Assembly (NCBI RefSeq): GCF_008807375.1
Contig: NZ_CP043311.1
Location: 5,622,001 to 5,686,000, forward strand
Length of the DNA stretch: 64,000 nucleotides
Direction: 5' to 3'
Source of the DNA: Pseudomonas lalkuanensis
GTDB taxonomy: Bacteria; Pseudomonadota; Gammaproteobacteria; Pseudomonadales; Pseudomonadaceae
Shown here: piece after piece, positions 52,771 through 60,804 of the stretch
Position numbering within the stretch: position 1 is the first letter of the stretch
Layout: each line of letters opens with the position of its first letter
Position numbers and translations under genes: made by a program
The notes under the pieces: model-generated
Seen by the model: only the letters and a program-made list of their open reading frames with translations
What the model was told of the DNA's origin: nothing
The model's database searches: none

Positions 52771-54543
52771 TCAACCCGGCGGCCCCTTTCTGCCAGTGGC
52801 TTCACGTTCCCCACTGACCACTTCCATGTCGGAAGCCTTGGTCTTGGGCTTGATCAGGCTGAAATCGATCAGCGCCTTGGGCTGGTAGGGGTCGCCGATC
52901 AGCAGTGGGCGCGGCTGGAAGGCGGCGTTGACGACGCTGCGGCTGGGGTCGAAGTCATCGAAGCTGAGCCCGGCCAGGTCCGCCCAGGTGTGGATGAAGC
53001 TGGAACTGCTGTAGGGCCGGTCCTGGCAGGCTCCCAGCTCCTGCGGGTGCTCGGCGCGCCACTGGGGTGAACGCCAGAGCATGAAGGGAATGGTGTACAT
53101 GGGCGCGGTCGGCGCCGCCTCGTTGCGCCCCAGTACGTCGGGATGCTCCGGGTCGAACACCGCTTCGCCATGGTCGGAGAGATAGAGCAGGAAGCCGTTG
53201 GCGCGGCTGCCGGAGAACTTCTCGATCAGGCTCGACACCACATGGTCGTTGAACAGCACCGCGTTGTCGTAGCTGTTGTAGGTGGGCAACTGGTCATCGG
53301 TGACGTTGGCCGGCACGCCCAGGCGGTCGGTGAAGCGGTCGTACTCCGGCGGGTAGCGATACTGGTAGCTCATGTGGGTGCCCAGCAGGTGGACCACGAT
53401 GAACTTGCGCGGCGCCGGGTCGGCCAGCACCTTCTCGAACGGTGGCAGCACATCGTCGTCGTACTGGCGCGCGTTCTGGTTGCGGTTGTTGTTCAAGTAG
53501 AACTGCTCATCCGCCTGCTTGGAGAAGTTGGTGAGCATGGTGTTGCGCTTGGTGAGGGTCTGCTGGTTGGTGATCCAGTAGGTCTTGTAGCCGGCCTGCT
53601 TCATCATGTTCAGCAGCGACGGCTTGGTCAGGTAGAGATTGGGGTTCTGCTCGTCGGCGAAGGTCAGCACCTGCTGCAGCGCCTCGATGGTGTAAGGGCG
53701 CGGGGTGATGACGTTGTCGAAGACATCCAGCTGGTCGCGGATACGATCGAGGTTCGGAGTGGTCTGGCGCGGGTAGCCGTAGAGGCTCATGCGCTGGCGG
53801 TTGGTGGACTCGCCGATCACCAGCACCAGGGTGGCCGGCAGGCCAGCGTTGGCGTCCTTGAAGTTGGCCAGCGGCGCGATGCGGGCGTTGCCTTCCAGAA
53901 GATCATGCATATCAGCCAACTGCTGGCGGTACTGGCGGTAGCCCACCAGCAACTGCCAGGGCACGGCCGGTTCCATGCGTTTCTCGAAGCTGTCGCGGGC
54001 CGCCTCGAAAGTCTCGTTGCCCAGGCCCTGTTTCACCGCCGGATACCCCACCAGCGCGGCCAGCAGCGCCAGGCTCGCGAGCATCGCCTTGCCGCGCGGC
54101 AGGTGGACCGGACGCAGGCGAGTCCACAGCAGCACGGCGCCCAGGGCATAGCCGAGGAAAGCCGGCACCATCCACCAGGCGAAGTACTGGGTCAGGTACT
54201 CGGAGCCTTCCGCCACGTTCGATTCGAACATGATGAAGATGACGCTCTGGGAGAACTCCTGGCTGTACACCAGGAAGTAACCGAAGGCCGGCAAGGAGGC
54301 GAGCCAGAGCAGCGCCCCCAGGACGGCAGCGATGGCTCGAGTGCGCGCCGGGAAGAGCAGTACCGGGATCAGCCACAGGCCGCTCAGCAGGAACGCCTGG
54401 CGGAATCCGCTGAATCCGCTGGTGCCGGTTACCTGGATGAGGAACTGGGTGACACCCGAGAAATACCAGAAAAAGAGAAAGAGCCAGCCTAATCCGGCCC
54501 AGTCGAATCGCCGATCCTCGGCGCCTTTCACTCCGATCGTCAT
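52771..54543 (-). CDS. cptA: Phosphoethanolamine transferase, CptA-like
   Basis: Inner-membrane enzyme of 590 aa: about five N-terminal helices (residues 10-175) and a periplasmic sulfatase-fold domain. The nucleophile region is VIGESTNRQRMSLYGYP, with the threonine as probable phosphoenzyme site; later motifs LLGTHMSYQYRYPPEYDRF and LYLSDHGEAVFDPEH carry metal ligands. It probably adds phosphoethanolamine to LPS core. CptA is preferred over EptA by the GESTNRQRMSLYGY form. The start is ATG 54543. Confidence 0.82.
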   Translation of the reverse strand: MTIGVKGAEDRRFDWAGLGWLFLFFWYFSGVTQFLIQVTGTSGFSGFRQAFLLSGLWLIPVLLFPARTRAIAAVLGALLWLASLPAFGYFLVYSQEFSQSVIFIMFESNVAEGSEYLTQYFAWWMVPAFLGYALGAVLLWTRLRPVHLPRGKAMLASLALLAALVGYPAVKQGLGNETFEAARDSFEKRMEPAVPWQLLVGYRQYRQQLADMHDLLEGNARIAPLANFKDANAGLPATLVLVIGESTNRQRMSLYGYPRQTTPNLDRIRDQLDVFDNVITPRPYTIEALQQVLTFADEQNPNLYLTKPSLLNMMKQAGYKTYWITNQQTLTKRNTMLTNFSKQADEQFYLNNNRNQNARQYDDDVLPPFEKVLADPAPRKFIVVHLLGTHMSYQYRYPPEYDRFTDRLGVPANVTDDQLPTYNSYDNAVLFNDHVVSSLIEKFSGSRANGFLLYLSDHGEAVFDPEHPDVLGRNEAAPTAPMYTIPFMLWRSPQWRAEHPQELGACQDRPYSSSSFIHTWADLAGLSFDDFDPSRSVVNAAFQPRPLLIGDPYQPKALIDFSLIKPKTKASDMEVVSGEREATGRKGPPG

Positions 54544-54676
54544 AAACACCCGCCTGGTTCAGCCCCGACCAGTCGATCTGGCCGCAAAGCGATGAATATG
54601 ACTGCGAAGCCGTGAAAAGTTCGTCAATTGATCGATCAACGTGAGGTGTTCGGGGGTGAATCGCGCCCCTGCCAAA

Positions 54677-54702
54677 CAGAGCCGCCTCAAGCGACGGCTC
54701 TG
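54677..54702 (-). terminator. Hairpin after the truncated gene
   Basis: CAGAGCCG and CGGCTCTG make an 8-bp stem; on the minus strand TTTGG follows. It is placed just after the stop of the gene fragment at 54722, as expected for that gene's original terminator. Confidence 0.5.
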
Positions 54703-54721
54703 TGGACGTTGGCAGGCCCCG

Positions 54722-54934
54722 TCACTGACTTGCGTTAGGCGCGACCTCCGCGCGCAGGGGCTCGACCTTGACTGTGAACTTCCTCTGCTGTCCCCGTTCC
54801 TCGATCTGGTGGACGCCTATGCCGGACACCGTGCCGGTGGTGGAGGCTGGGAATGACCCGGCTTCTTCACCCCTTACCCTGAAATCACGCCGGGACTCGC
54901 AATCGCAGTCCGGAGCGCCCGGGAAGAGGAAAAA
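54722..54934 (-). pseudogene. 3' end of an unidentified GC-rich gene cut by the mobile element
   Basis: An open frame of about 68 codons ends at TGA 54722-54724 with the tail RKFTVKVEPLRAEVAPNASQ, preceded by PDCDCESRRDFRV and TVSGIGVHQIEERG. Codon use is GC-rich like the chromosome, and a terminator follows, so it looks like the true C-terminus of a native gene. Upstream (rightward) the frame runs into the A-rich flank of the transposase element without any good start codon. I do not recognise the family. Confidence 0.55.
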
Positions 54935-54961
54935 GGGAAAAAGGGGACAGATATATTTTCC

Positions 54962-55701
<740 letters not shown>

Positions 55702-55788
55702 GAAGACTTAAAAGAACGTGTTCTCTATTCAAAGGATTAGAGTAGGAAAAATAAATCTGTCCCCTTTTTCGGTCGCTGCATCTTCCTA

Positions 55789-56118
55789 TTAAATAATTGG
55801 TGTAGCCTCATATTTGTCGATCAAATAAACATCCGAAACATTGCAATCAGGATAAATCCATTTATCCCAATTAGACACTACCCACTCTCTATCCACCCCC
55901 CCGTCTAAAGATGAACTCTCTTTGGGTAGGTACACCAATATCAAACCGGCCTTGTATCCAGAGGTAACAATCAGTCCATGGGGTCTGTCTTCAGACAGGG
56001 TCTCAAAAACCATAAAATCAACAAATTCTTCGTATGGGTATTTTCCGCGCGCTCTAAGAATATTCCCATGCCAAATACAAGCATCCCTGGAGTCTACCAA
56101 CTTTACTTTTTCAAACAT
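55789..56118 (-). CDS. Immunity protein, Imm45-like (cassette A)
   Basis: Protein of 109 aa with ACIWHGNILRARGKYPYEEF, GLIVTSGYKAGLILVYLPKE and WVVSNWDKWIYPDC. From memory this matches immunity protein family Imm45 of polymorphic toxin systems; the family name is less certain than the role. It overlaps the tail of a truncated toxin frame upstream (56103-56182), the normal toxin-immunity order. It is AT-rich compared with neighbouring chromosomal genes. Confidence 0.65.
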   Translation of the reverse strand: MFEKVKLVDSRDACIWHGNILRARGKYPYEEFVDFMVFETLSEDRPHGLIVTSGYKAGLILVYLPKESSSLDGGVDREWVVSNWDKWIYPDCNVSDVYLIDKYEATPII

Positions 56119-56182
56119 TTCACTTCACCCTCAGGTCATGGCCACCAGTTTTGTCGGCGCTCTTTATTTTTTTGAAGTCCAA
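56103..56182 (-). pseudogene. Toxin C-terminal stub (cassette A)
   Basis: A 25-codon open tail, DFKKIKSADKTGGHDLRVKC and two lysines, ends at TAA 56103-56105, overlapping the start of the immunity gene by 16 bases. It begins directly at the mini-element at 56183. Read as the last piece of a CdiA-type toxin whose rest has been lost. Too short for family assignment. Confidence 0.45.
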
Positions 56183-56267
56183 AAAAAGGGGACAGATTTA
56201 TTTTCTGTACTCTAATCTCGCCCTACCAGTCAGGTTTAGAGTAGGAAAAATAAATCTGTCCCCTTTT
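56183..56267. repeat. Palindromic mini-element, copy 1
   Basis: About 85 bases: AAAAAGGGGACAGATTTATT at the left, a centre with CTCGCCCTACCAGTCAGG, and AATAAATCTGTCCCC at the right, so the whole can fold into one hairpin. Ends equal those of the RAYT unit. It directly precedes, without its own left half missing, a deleted RAYT copy on its right. Confidence 0.85.
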
Positions 56268-56559
56268 CCCTCCTGCTTGCGCCGCTCCATACCTTGACGC
56301 CAAAGACATCCTTCAACTCTCGAAGATCGGCCAGGTAGCTCTGGGCATCTTCCGCAAAGACGACCTGACGGTAATGGCCGTGTTGCACAATATGGTGAAG
56401 ATAGTTGGGCAGCAGTACTCGTCCCATCCTGGGCAGGTCGACATCCCTCCCTGAGTCATCTGGCAGACTGATGATCCGGGAGGTTGGCATACCTCCCTAC
56501 GCGTTTCGATCCCGCTATGTCTGAAATTAGAGTGGGAAAAATAAATCTGTCCCTTTTTT
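56268..56559 (-). pseudogene. RAYT remnant with right terminal repeat
   Basis: Contains only the first 60 or so transposase codons (LPRMGRVLLPNYLHHIVQHG ... LADLRELKDVFGVKV), homologous to the gene at 55701; the HUH motif and catalytic tyrosine are gone. The right terminal repeat is at 56526-56559. Nearly identical in sequence and deletion endpoint to the copy at 60142-60475, so both derive from the same internally deleted element. Confidence 0.8.
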
Positions 56560-56574
56560 CCTCGTTACCTGCCA

Positions 56575-57219
56575 TCAGCAATTTATTACTGGAACATACG
56601 TATCCTCCTTAATCCTATAATTCACAGGAGAAATATTGAACACCTCTCCATTCACAAAAAATTCAGGAAAAATCACCAAAAAATTATCAATCTCCCCATT
56701 CGATAGAGACACAGAAATAGCCTTATTTTCCTGACTATTCGCATCGAAACTGCCCGGTATATCAATCTTAATTTTTCTCCGCTCCCCATAACTCGACACA
56801 AGCACAATGTAGGGTGAAGACACACTGATAACCGCAGGGCTCTCGGCGGCCCTTTGCTGTTCATCGTACGCTTTCCTGGTCTTTTCCTTGTCTTCTGTGC
56901 TTAAGGCCCAAAAAGGCTTAGCCCTGTTCGGATATAGCCAGAATTTAATTATCAACTTTGTATCAACTGCACTGATAATTGATTCCGTAGCAGGGTCCCA
57001 TTCCGGCGTGCCTGGTAGTTTTGCGTGAATAACCGCAGCTACCACTCCCGAAAAAGGCGCAGGATCCTTAACGCCATACCATCTGGCCTCAAGAGCACCA
57101 GGACAGGTCCGATTAGCTGAACGGAGAACGCCGGTCACCGCCTCAGGATGAAGATATGGACCAGTGCTGCATCCAGAAATCAACAGAGCGAAACTAATCG
57201 CAAGCACTCTTTCCAACAT
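56575..57219 (-). CDS. Lipoprotein, putative immunity protein (cassette B)
   Basis: Protein of 214 aa with leader RVLAISFALLISGC (lipobox, lipidated Cys about 18). The mature part is beta-rich (VISVSSPYIVLVSSYGERRKIKID). I do not recognise the family. Its position, strand and AT-rich composition are those of the immunity genes in the other cassettes, so an envelope-anchored immunity role is inferred; no toxin frame is identifiable between it and the element at 57235. GAGGTG precedes the ATG. Confidence 0.55.
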   Translation of the reverse strand: MLERVLAISFALLISGCSTGPYLHPEAVTGVLRSANRTCPGALEARWYGVKDPAPFSGVVAAVIHAKLPGTPEWDPATESIISAVDTKLIIKFWLYPNRAKPFWALSTEDKEKTRKAYDEQQRAAESPAVISVSSPYIVLVSSYGERRKIKIDIPGSFDANSQENKAISVSLSNGEIDNFLVIFPEFFVNGEVFNISPVNYRIKEDTYVPVINC

Positions 57220-57234
57220 GAACACCTCTACCAC

Positions 57235-57282
57235 AAAAAAGAGGACAGTTTTAGAGTAGGAAAAATAGATCTGCCCCTTTTT
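57235..57282. repeat. Mini-element, deleted copy 2
   Basis: Left end AAAAAAGAGGACAG is joined directly to TTTTAGAGTAGGAAAAATAG and CTGCCCC, so the central part and left inner arm of the usual 85-base element are missing. Confidence 0.7.
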
Positions 57283-57285
57283 ACT

Positions 57286-57324
57286 CTGATCTCGTCCACG
57301 AAGCGGCTGCTGCCCGTCAACTGC
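57286..57324 (-). pseudogene. RAYT C-terminal scrap
   Basis: On the minus strand about 13 codons read QLTGSSRFVDE, matching QLTGTRRFVDEVERIAG near the end of the transposase at 54962. It is a remnant of another transposase copy, lying between two mini-elements. Confidence 0.6.
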
Positions 57325-57352
57325 CAGCGGAAAAGGCCGCGAAAAAGCGCGG

Positions 57353-57436
57353 AAAAGGGGACAGATTTATTTTCTGTACTCTAATCTCGCCCTACCAGTC
57401 AGGTTTAGAGTAGGAAAAATATATCTGTCCCCCTTT
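57353..57436. repeat. Palindromic mini-element, copy 3
   Basis: Full-length copy (AAAAGGGGACAGATTTATTT ... AATATATCTGTCCCCC), near-identical to the copies at 56183, 58095, 58601 and 59325. Confidence 0.85.
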
Positions 57437-57443
57437 CGCCATA

Positions 57444-57471
57444 GTAGCAAAGATAAATCCGCCCCCTTTTC
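57444..57471. repeat. Degenerate half mini-element
   Basis: TAGCAAAGATAAATCCGCCC followed by CCTTTTCC resembles the right half of the element with several mismatches. It lies between copy 3 and the end of the cassette C immunity gene. Confidence 0.5.
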
Positions 57472-57487
57472 CTGCCCTTTAGATAAT

Positions 57488-57868
57488 CTAGAGCACATAG
57501 CAAGATCGCCTATCAGAAGTTTCTCGCCGCCAAGACCTAATCAACCCACTGGCAGAAACCAGTATTGAATAAATACAAATTGGCATCCCTTCGCCAGACT
57601 GCAAATATATTATGTAGTATCTAGTATCCCCACCCTCCTTCACAGACCTATCAACCCCCCGCCTCTCGCTTCCAAAGCCCCTCATATATAGCCCTCTTTC
57701 CGGCCATACATATAGAGAAACTGCCGGATTGAATGTCTTACCTACAAGATCATCCCTACTAAGCTCCCATGCTCTATAGGATAGGCATCCCGAAACGATC
57801 ATTGCTACCCCTAATACGCTTAGTAACTCCACCGCTCTACTCTTACTTCCTTTTTTTGGAATTTTCAT
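57488..57868 (-). CDS. Small lipoprotein, putative immunity protein (cassette C)
   Basis: Protein of 126 aa: hydrophobic leader LSVLGVAMIVSGC (lipobox), then a short mature region with FNPAVSLYVWPERGLYMRGF. The family is not recognised. It overlaps the end of the toxin fragment upstream by 26 bases, the coupled arrangement typical of toxin-immunity pairs. Outer- or inner-membrane anchoring of an immunity protein would fit a toxin acting in the periplasm. Confidence 0.6.
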   Translation of the reverse strand: MKIPKKGSKSRAVELLSVLGVAMIVSGCLSYRAWELSRDDLVGKTFNPAVSLYVWPERGLYMRGFGSERRGVDRSVKEGGDTRYYIIYLQSGEGMPICIYSILVSASGLIRSWRRETSDRRSCYVL

Positions 57869-58094
57869 CAGGCAAACCCTCTACAACAGGACGATACCAT
57901 TCATAGATGGCACCGTAATTCACAACAATAGCTGGCGGCATGCTTCCTATATTCTCAAACAATGTCATATCCGTCCCCTTTGTCTTTTCAAGAGAAATCA
58001 TCCACTGATCATGAAGAGTTGCAAATGAATTAAACCCAGGAATCTGATTAAGTACATTACTGACAGCGGCACCATGACATATGGAATAGAACAA
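57843..58094 (-). pseudogene. CdiA-type toxin tail fragment (cassette C)
   Basis: An open frame of 83 codons with no true start (first codon TTG abuts the element). It contains NQIPGFNSFATLHDQWM and PPAIVVNYGAIYEWY. From memory, an 'IPGxNxxAxLHDxW ... PAxxxxYGA' pattern ends a group of CdiA/Rhs proteins, so this is read as an orphan toxin C-terminus. It could be expressed only after fusion to a delivery protein. Confidence 0.6.
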
Positions 58095-58179
58095 AAAAAG
58101 GGGACAGATTTATTTTCTGCACTCTAATCTCGCCCCACCAGTCAGGTTTAGAGTAGGAAAAATAAATCTGTCCCCTTTT
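58095..58179. repeat. Palindromic mini-element, copy 4
   Basis: Full copy with the usual ends; the centre reads CTCGCCCCACCAGTCAGG. Lies exactly between the 5' end of toxin fragment C and the 3' end of immunity gene D. Confidence 0.85.
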
Positions 58180-58186
58180 CCCGCTC

Positions 58187-58390
58187 TCATTCGATATGAA
58201 TCAGCATGCATTTCCCATCTATCTTTCCAACCAAACTTATTGACTTCCCACTCACCCCCCCATCAGCCGACATTTCAACCACTAAATCCTTATCCTCAAA
58301 AGTTTCCAACTCAACAATCAACTGCCTGATTGTTTTCCCGGCCACTTTCCACCTTTCATCTTTCAATACTTTATCCATGAAGCTAGTCAC
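58187..58390 (-). CDS. Small putative immunity protein (cassette D)
   Basis: Protein of 67 aa: DKVLKDERWKVAGKTIRQLI, then VELETFEDKDLVVEMSADGG and SISLVGKIDGKCMLIHIE, a compact alpha/beta protein. Start at GTG 58390 overlapping the toxin stop, or ATG 58378. No family recognised with confidence. It follows a toxin tail of nuclease-like type, so a cytoplasmic inhibitor is expected. Confidence 0.6.
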   Translation of the reverse strand: MTSFMDKVLKDERWKVAGKTIRQLIVELETFEDKDLVVEMSADGGVSGKSISLVGKIDGKCMLIHIE

Positions 58391-58600
58391 CTATACGATT
58401 AAGATTTCTATCATATGTACCCATGCGCGCATCCTTACTCGAAAGGCCCTTTATGGAAGTGGCCATTTTCCATGCGCCACCGTTGTGACCATCCAAGTCT
58501 CTTGTTATATATAAATTTCCTTTTCTGTATACCAACTGACCGCCATGAACTGTTTCTGCTACTCGTCTAAACCCTAGCCCCTCCGCTGCAACCCGAAGCA
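58383..58600 (-). pseudogene. Orphan toxin tail with DxDGHNGG signature (cassette D)
   Basis: An open frame of 72 codons starting flush with the element. It reads AAEGLGFRRVAETVHGGQLV then YITRDLDGHNGGAWKMATSI and ends RMGTYDRNLNRIGD. This is the pattern I associate with the Ntox21-type C-terminal toxin (predicted RNase) of CdiA and other polymorphic toxins. No start codon; the delivery part is missing. Apparently intact for the toxin domain itself. Confidence 0.65.
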
Positions 58601-58684
58601 AAAAAGGGGACAGATTTATTTTCTGTACTCTAATCTCGCCCTACCAGTCAGGTTTAGAGTAGGAAAAATGAATCTGTCCCCTTT
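58601..58684. repeat. Palindromic mini-element, copy 5
   Basis: Full copy, AAAAAGGGGACAGATTTATT to ATGAATCTGTCCCCTTT. Sits between toxin fragment D and immunity gene E. The following 42 bases (58685-58726) are C-rich with no gene. Confidence 0.85.
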
Positions 58685-58726
58685 CTTCTCATGCCCCCTT
58701 TCCCCCCCAGTCCTCTCCCCCCCGAA

Positions 58727-59019
58727 TTAATACTTCCTAAAGAAAAACAAAATAATATATATAAACAATGAAAAACCACCAACCATAACCCTTACATATA
58801 TGTTTGATTCACTTCCAACCCTGGCCCCTGCCGAAAAAAAATCTCCCGACCACATACGAACGAATAAACACAGTTCCCGAACCATAAATGCCCAAGCAGC
58901 ACCCCCCAAAACACCTCCCACCGCCCCAGCAGCGACAACAAATTAACCAACGAGAATGAAACCATAAGAACAAGAATAACCTGACTCTTACAATGCAACC
59001 ACCTAACAACCCTACTCAC
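58727..59019 (-). pseudogene. Membrane immunity gene, frameshifted (cassette E)
   Basis: Two frames together resemble the membrane immunity protein at 60502: from GTG 59019, HCKSQVILVLMVSFSLVN and FGNCVYSFVCGREIFFRQGPG; then in the other frame SESNIYVRVMVGGFSLFIYI. The frames meet at an A8 run (58834-58841); one more base there would fuse them. The start overlaps the toxin stop. Probably broken, unless the run is a sequencing artefact. Confidence 0.6.
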
Positions 59020-59326
59020 CACTTGCAAATACCTCTCGTACATTTTCCACCAGAGAGTCCCACACCCCCATAGCCGCAAGTGAGTTTGCTATTTTGCCCG
59101 CGACGTCCACTGGAATACCCTTAGATGCAGCATAGCTCTCGAACCCAGCGCTTAATCCAGCAGACGTAGCAGATCCGACAAAGTCCCCTTTAAGATATCC
59201 TGCCATAAGCCCAATAGTTGCGGATCCGCCTGCCATGAAAGACGCAGTTCCCCCACTTGTGACCACCGCACCTGCAGCCATAACCCTACTCAAGTCGCTC
59301 ACCGCTTTAGCATCAGCAGCTCTCAA
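59012..59326 (-). pseudogene. Orphan toxin tail, paralog of the resident CdiA C-terminus (cassette E)
   Basis: An open frame of 104 codons starting at the element. Begins LRAADAKAVSDLSRV and includes LMAGYLKGDFVGSATSAGLS and WDSLVENVREVF; it aligns end to end with the last 100 residues of the CdiA at 60801 (LRAADAKSLSDLSKI ... WDGLVENGRELFE), about 60% identical by eye. The Gly/Ala-rich hydrophobic middle and a membrane immunity partner suggest a membrane-acting toxin. Confidence 0.7.
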
Positions 59327-59411
59327 AAGAAGGGGACAGATTTATTTTCTGCACTCCAATCTCGTCCCACCAGTCAGGTTTAGAGTAGGAAAAATAAATC
59401 TGCCCCCTTTT
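59325..59411. repeat. Palindromic mini-element, copy 6
   Basis: Full copy with small changes (AAAAGAAGGGGACAG at the left, CTCGTCCCACCAGTCAGG in the centre). It overlaps the first codon of toxin fragment E by two bases. Confidence 0.85.
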
Positions 59412-59417
59412 CGCTGA

Positions 59418-59456
59418 TTGAATCCGCCGCCCCCTTTTTCCCTGTCCCCTTTTTCC
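59418..59456. repeat. Degenerate mini-element pieces
   Basis: TTGAATCCGCCGCCCCCTTT and CCTGTCCCCTTTTTCCC are partial, mutated right-end copies stacked next to copy 6 and touching the stop of the Imm8-like gene. Confidence 0.5.
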
Positions 59457-59457
59457 C

Positions 59458-59814
59458 TTACGGTTGGTAATCTTCGAATTCCCACGCACCTATACGAGAA
59501 ATTTTTTGAGCACCCCCCCAAAAATCATCACCAGTGCAACTTTCAATGTATTTTGAAATACTCTTTACAATAAGACCCCTATCATATTCGCAAACAATCA
59601 ACATATGGCGCCCCCATACAGCACCAAGAGACAAACATTCTTTTTTAAGCCAATTTGGAGTGCATATGAATATTTGAAACAGATGCCCGCCATCTTGATC
59701 ATCCGGCCCAACTTGAACTGTCAACCAGACTCCAAAATCCTTCTCATCCTCCGGCTGAAAGTCATCAAACCCAACAAGCCCATTCATATCTATTGATTTC
59801 AAAATAGCTTTCAT
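59458..59814 (-). CDS. Immunity protein, Imm8-like (cassette F)
   Basis: Protein of 118 aa: MKAILKSIDMNGLVGFDDFQ, PEDEKDFGVWLTVQVGPDD, FQIFICTPNWLKK and the terminal IGAWEFEDYQP. The pattern fits immunity family Imm8 from memory. It begins directly after the TAA of the toxin fragment upstream (59815), in the same direction. It should encode an intact, cytoplasmic immunity protein if transcribed. Confidence 0.65.
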   Translation of the reverse strand: MKAILKSIDMNGLVGFDDFQPEDEKDFGVWLTVQVGPDDQDGGHLFQIFICTPNWLKKECLSLGAVWGRHMLIVCEYDRGLIVKSISKYIESCTGDDFWGGAQKISRIGAWEFEDYQP

Positions 59815-60141
59815 TTAGTCAGTAACACTCAAGTGACCGTTGCTAACAACCTTTCCGCTGCTCAGCTCTTGGAAGTTTGCTTGCACTCCGGTCGGATTAA
59901 GTTGAATAGGTGTATTTGGTTTCGCAGTCGGGGGTCTATAAACCCTAGTGCCATCAGCACTAATCAGTCCACCAGGAACACCACTTATCGGACGAGTTCC
60001 ATCTCCAACCCAAATCTTCCCTAACCGATCTGCCTCCGCAGTGGTACCACGTCCTATTGAGAAATTTGGATTTGTCGTACCGCTACCTTTAACCGCAGCA
60101 GCCAACCGGGAGTCTTGAGCAGCAATATTGGCTAGGTTCTG
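59815..60141 (-). pseudogene. Orphan toxin tail with GKIWVGDG/YRPPTAKPN signature (cassette F)
   Basis: An open frame of 108 codons starting flush with the RAYT remnant: QNLANIAAQDSRLAAAVKG, then PNFSIGRGTTAEADRLGKIW, ISADGTRVYRPPTAKPNTP and the terminal GVQANFQELSSGKVVSNGHL. This type of C-terminus is common at the end of CdiA/hemagglutinin-like proteins; I cannot name the catalytic class. No start codon is present. Confidence 0.65.
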
Positions 60142-60475
60142 AAAAAGGGGACAGATTTATTTTCTCTACTCTAATTCAAGCCTGCCCTGCTTCCGCCGCT
60201 CCATACCTTGACGCCAAAGACATCCTTCAACTCTCGAAGATCGGCCAGGTAGCTCTGGGCATCTTCCGCAAAGACGACCTGACGGTAATGGCCGTGTTGC
60301 ACAATATGGTGGAGATAGTTGGGCAGCAGTACTCGTCCCATCCTGGGCAGGTCGACATCCCTCCCTGAGTCATCTGGCAGACTGATGATCCGGGAGGTTG
60401 GCATACACCTCCCTACGCGTTTCGATCCCGCGATGTCTGAAATTAGAGTGGGAAAGATAAATCTGTCCCCTTTTT
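60142..60475 (-). mobile_element. Internally deleted RAYT element
   Basis: Bounded by the 34-base ends at 60142-60175 and 60442-60475 in inverted orientation. The interior keeps about 60 N-terminal transposase codons (LPRMGRVLLPNYLHHIVQHG ... ELKDVFGVKV) plus a short C-terminal-side piece. It lacks the HUH and tyrosine motifs, so it can move only if helped in trans. Nearly identical to 56268-56559. Confidence 0.82.
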
Positions 60476-60501
60476 CACTTTTTTCGGACGCACACGAACA
60501 A

Positions 60502-60804
60502 TCACCCCCAATCCCTGCCGTAACCATTAAAAGCAAACATCCCCAAATAAACCAGTAGTGCCAATCCACCCACTAAGAGCCTAACTTCCCACGGATGATC
60601 AACCTTTACCCCGCCAGGCGCCAAGCGAATAGTTTTTTTTGCAATATAACAATAAAATCCTTGACCAAAAAAAATCTGAACAGAAATAACACCACAAAAA
60701 TTGTCCCACTCACCGACAAATCTAACAGAGTTAATCGCACTACCTAAACACATCAAAAAAGCCACAAAATTTTTGTACCGGCAAAGAAACTCAAGAAGCC
60801 TCAT
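60502..60804 (-). CDS. cdiI: CdiI-type membrane immunity protein of the resident CdiA
   Basis: Protein of 100 aa with three hydrophobic segments (about 13-29, 38-56 and 77-94), for example NFVAFLMCLGSAINSVRF and LLVGGLALLVYLGMFAF. It starts within the cdiA stop (ATGA overlap), the standard cdiA-cdiI arrangement. An integral-membrane immunity protein suggests that the toxin acts at or through the inner membrane. A frameshifted paralog is at 58727. Confidence 0.7.
   Translation of the reverse strand: MRLLEFLCRYKNFVAFLMCLGSAINSVRFVGEWDNFCGVISVQIFFGQGFYCYIAKKTIRLAPGGVKVDHPWEVRLLVGGLALLVYLGMFAFNGYGRDWG

Noticed and set aside
56236..56490. 84-codon frame as an independent small protein
   Set aside because: It is the N-terminus of the RAYT transposase fused by chance to mini-element sequence; a sister copy ends differently at 60171.
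58206..58514. Plus-strand frames in the cassette region (for example 58206-58514 and 55922-56215)
   Set aside because: They are antisense to the better supported immunity or toxin frames, lack ribosome sites and run into mini-elements.
56183..60475. Regularly repeated palindromes considered as a CRISPR array
   Set aside because: The repeats are about 85 bases, the intervals are 400-1200 bases and contain genes, the ends match a transposase element, and no cas gene is present.
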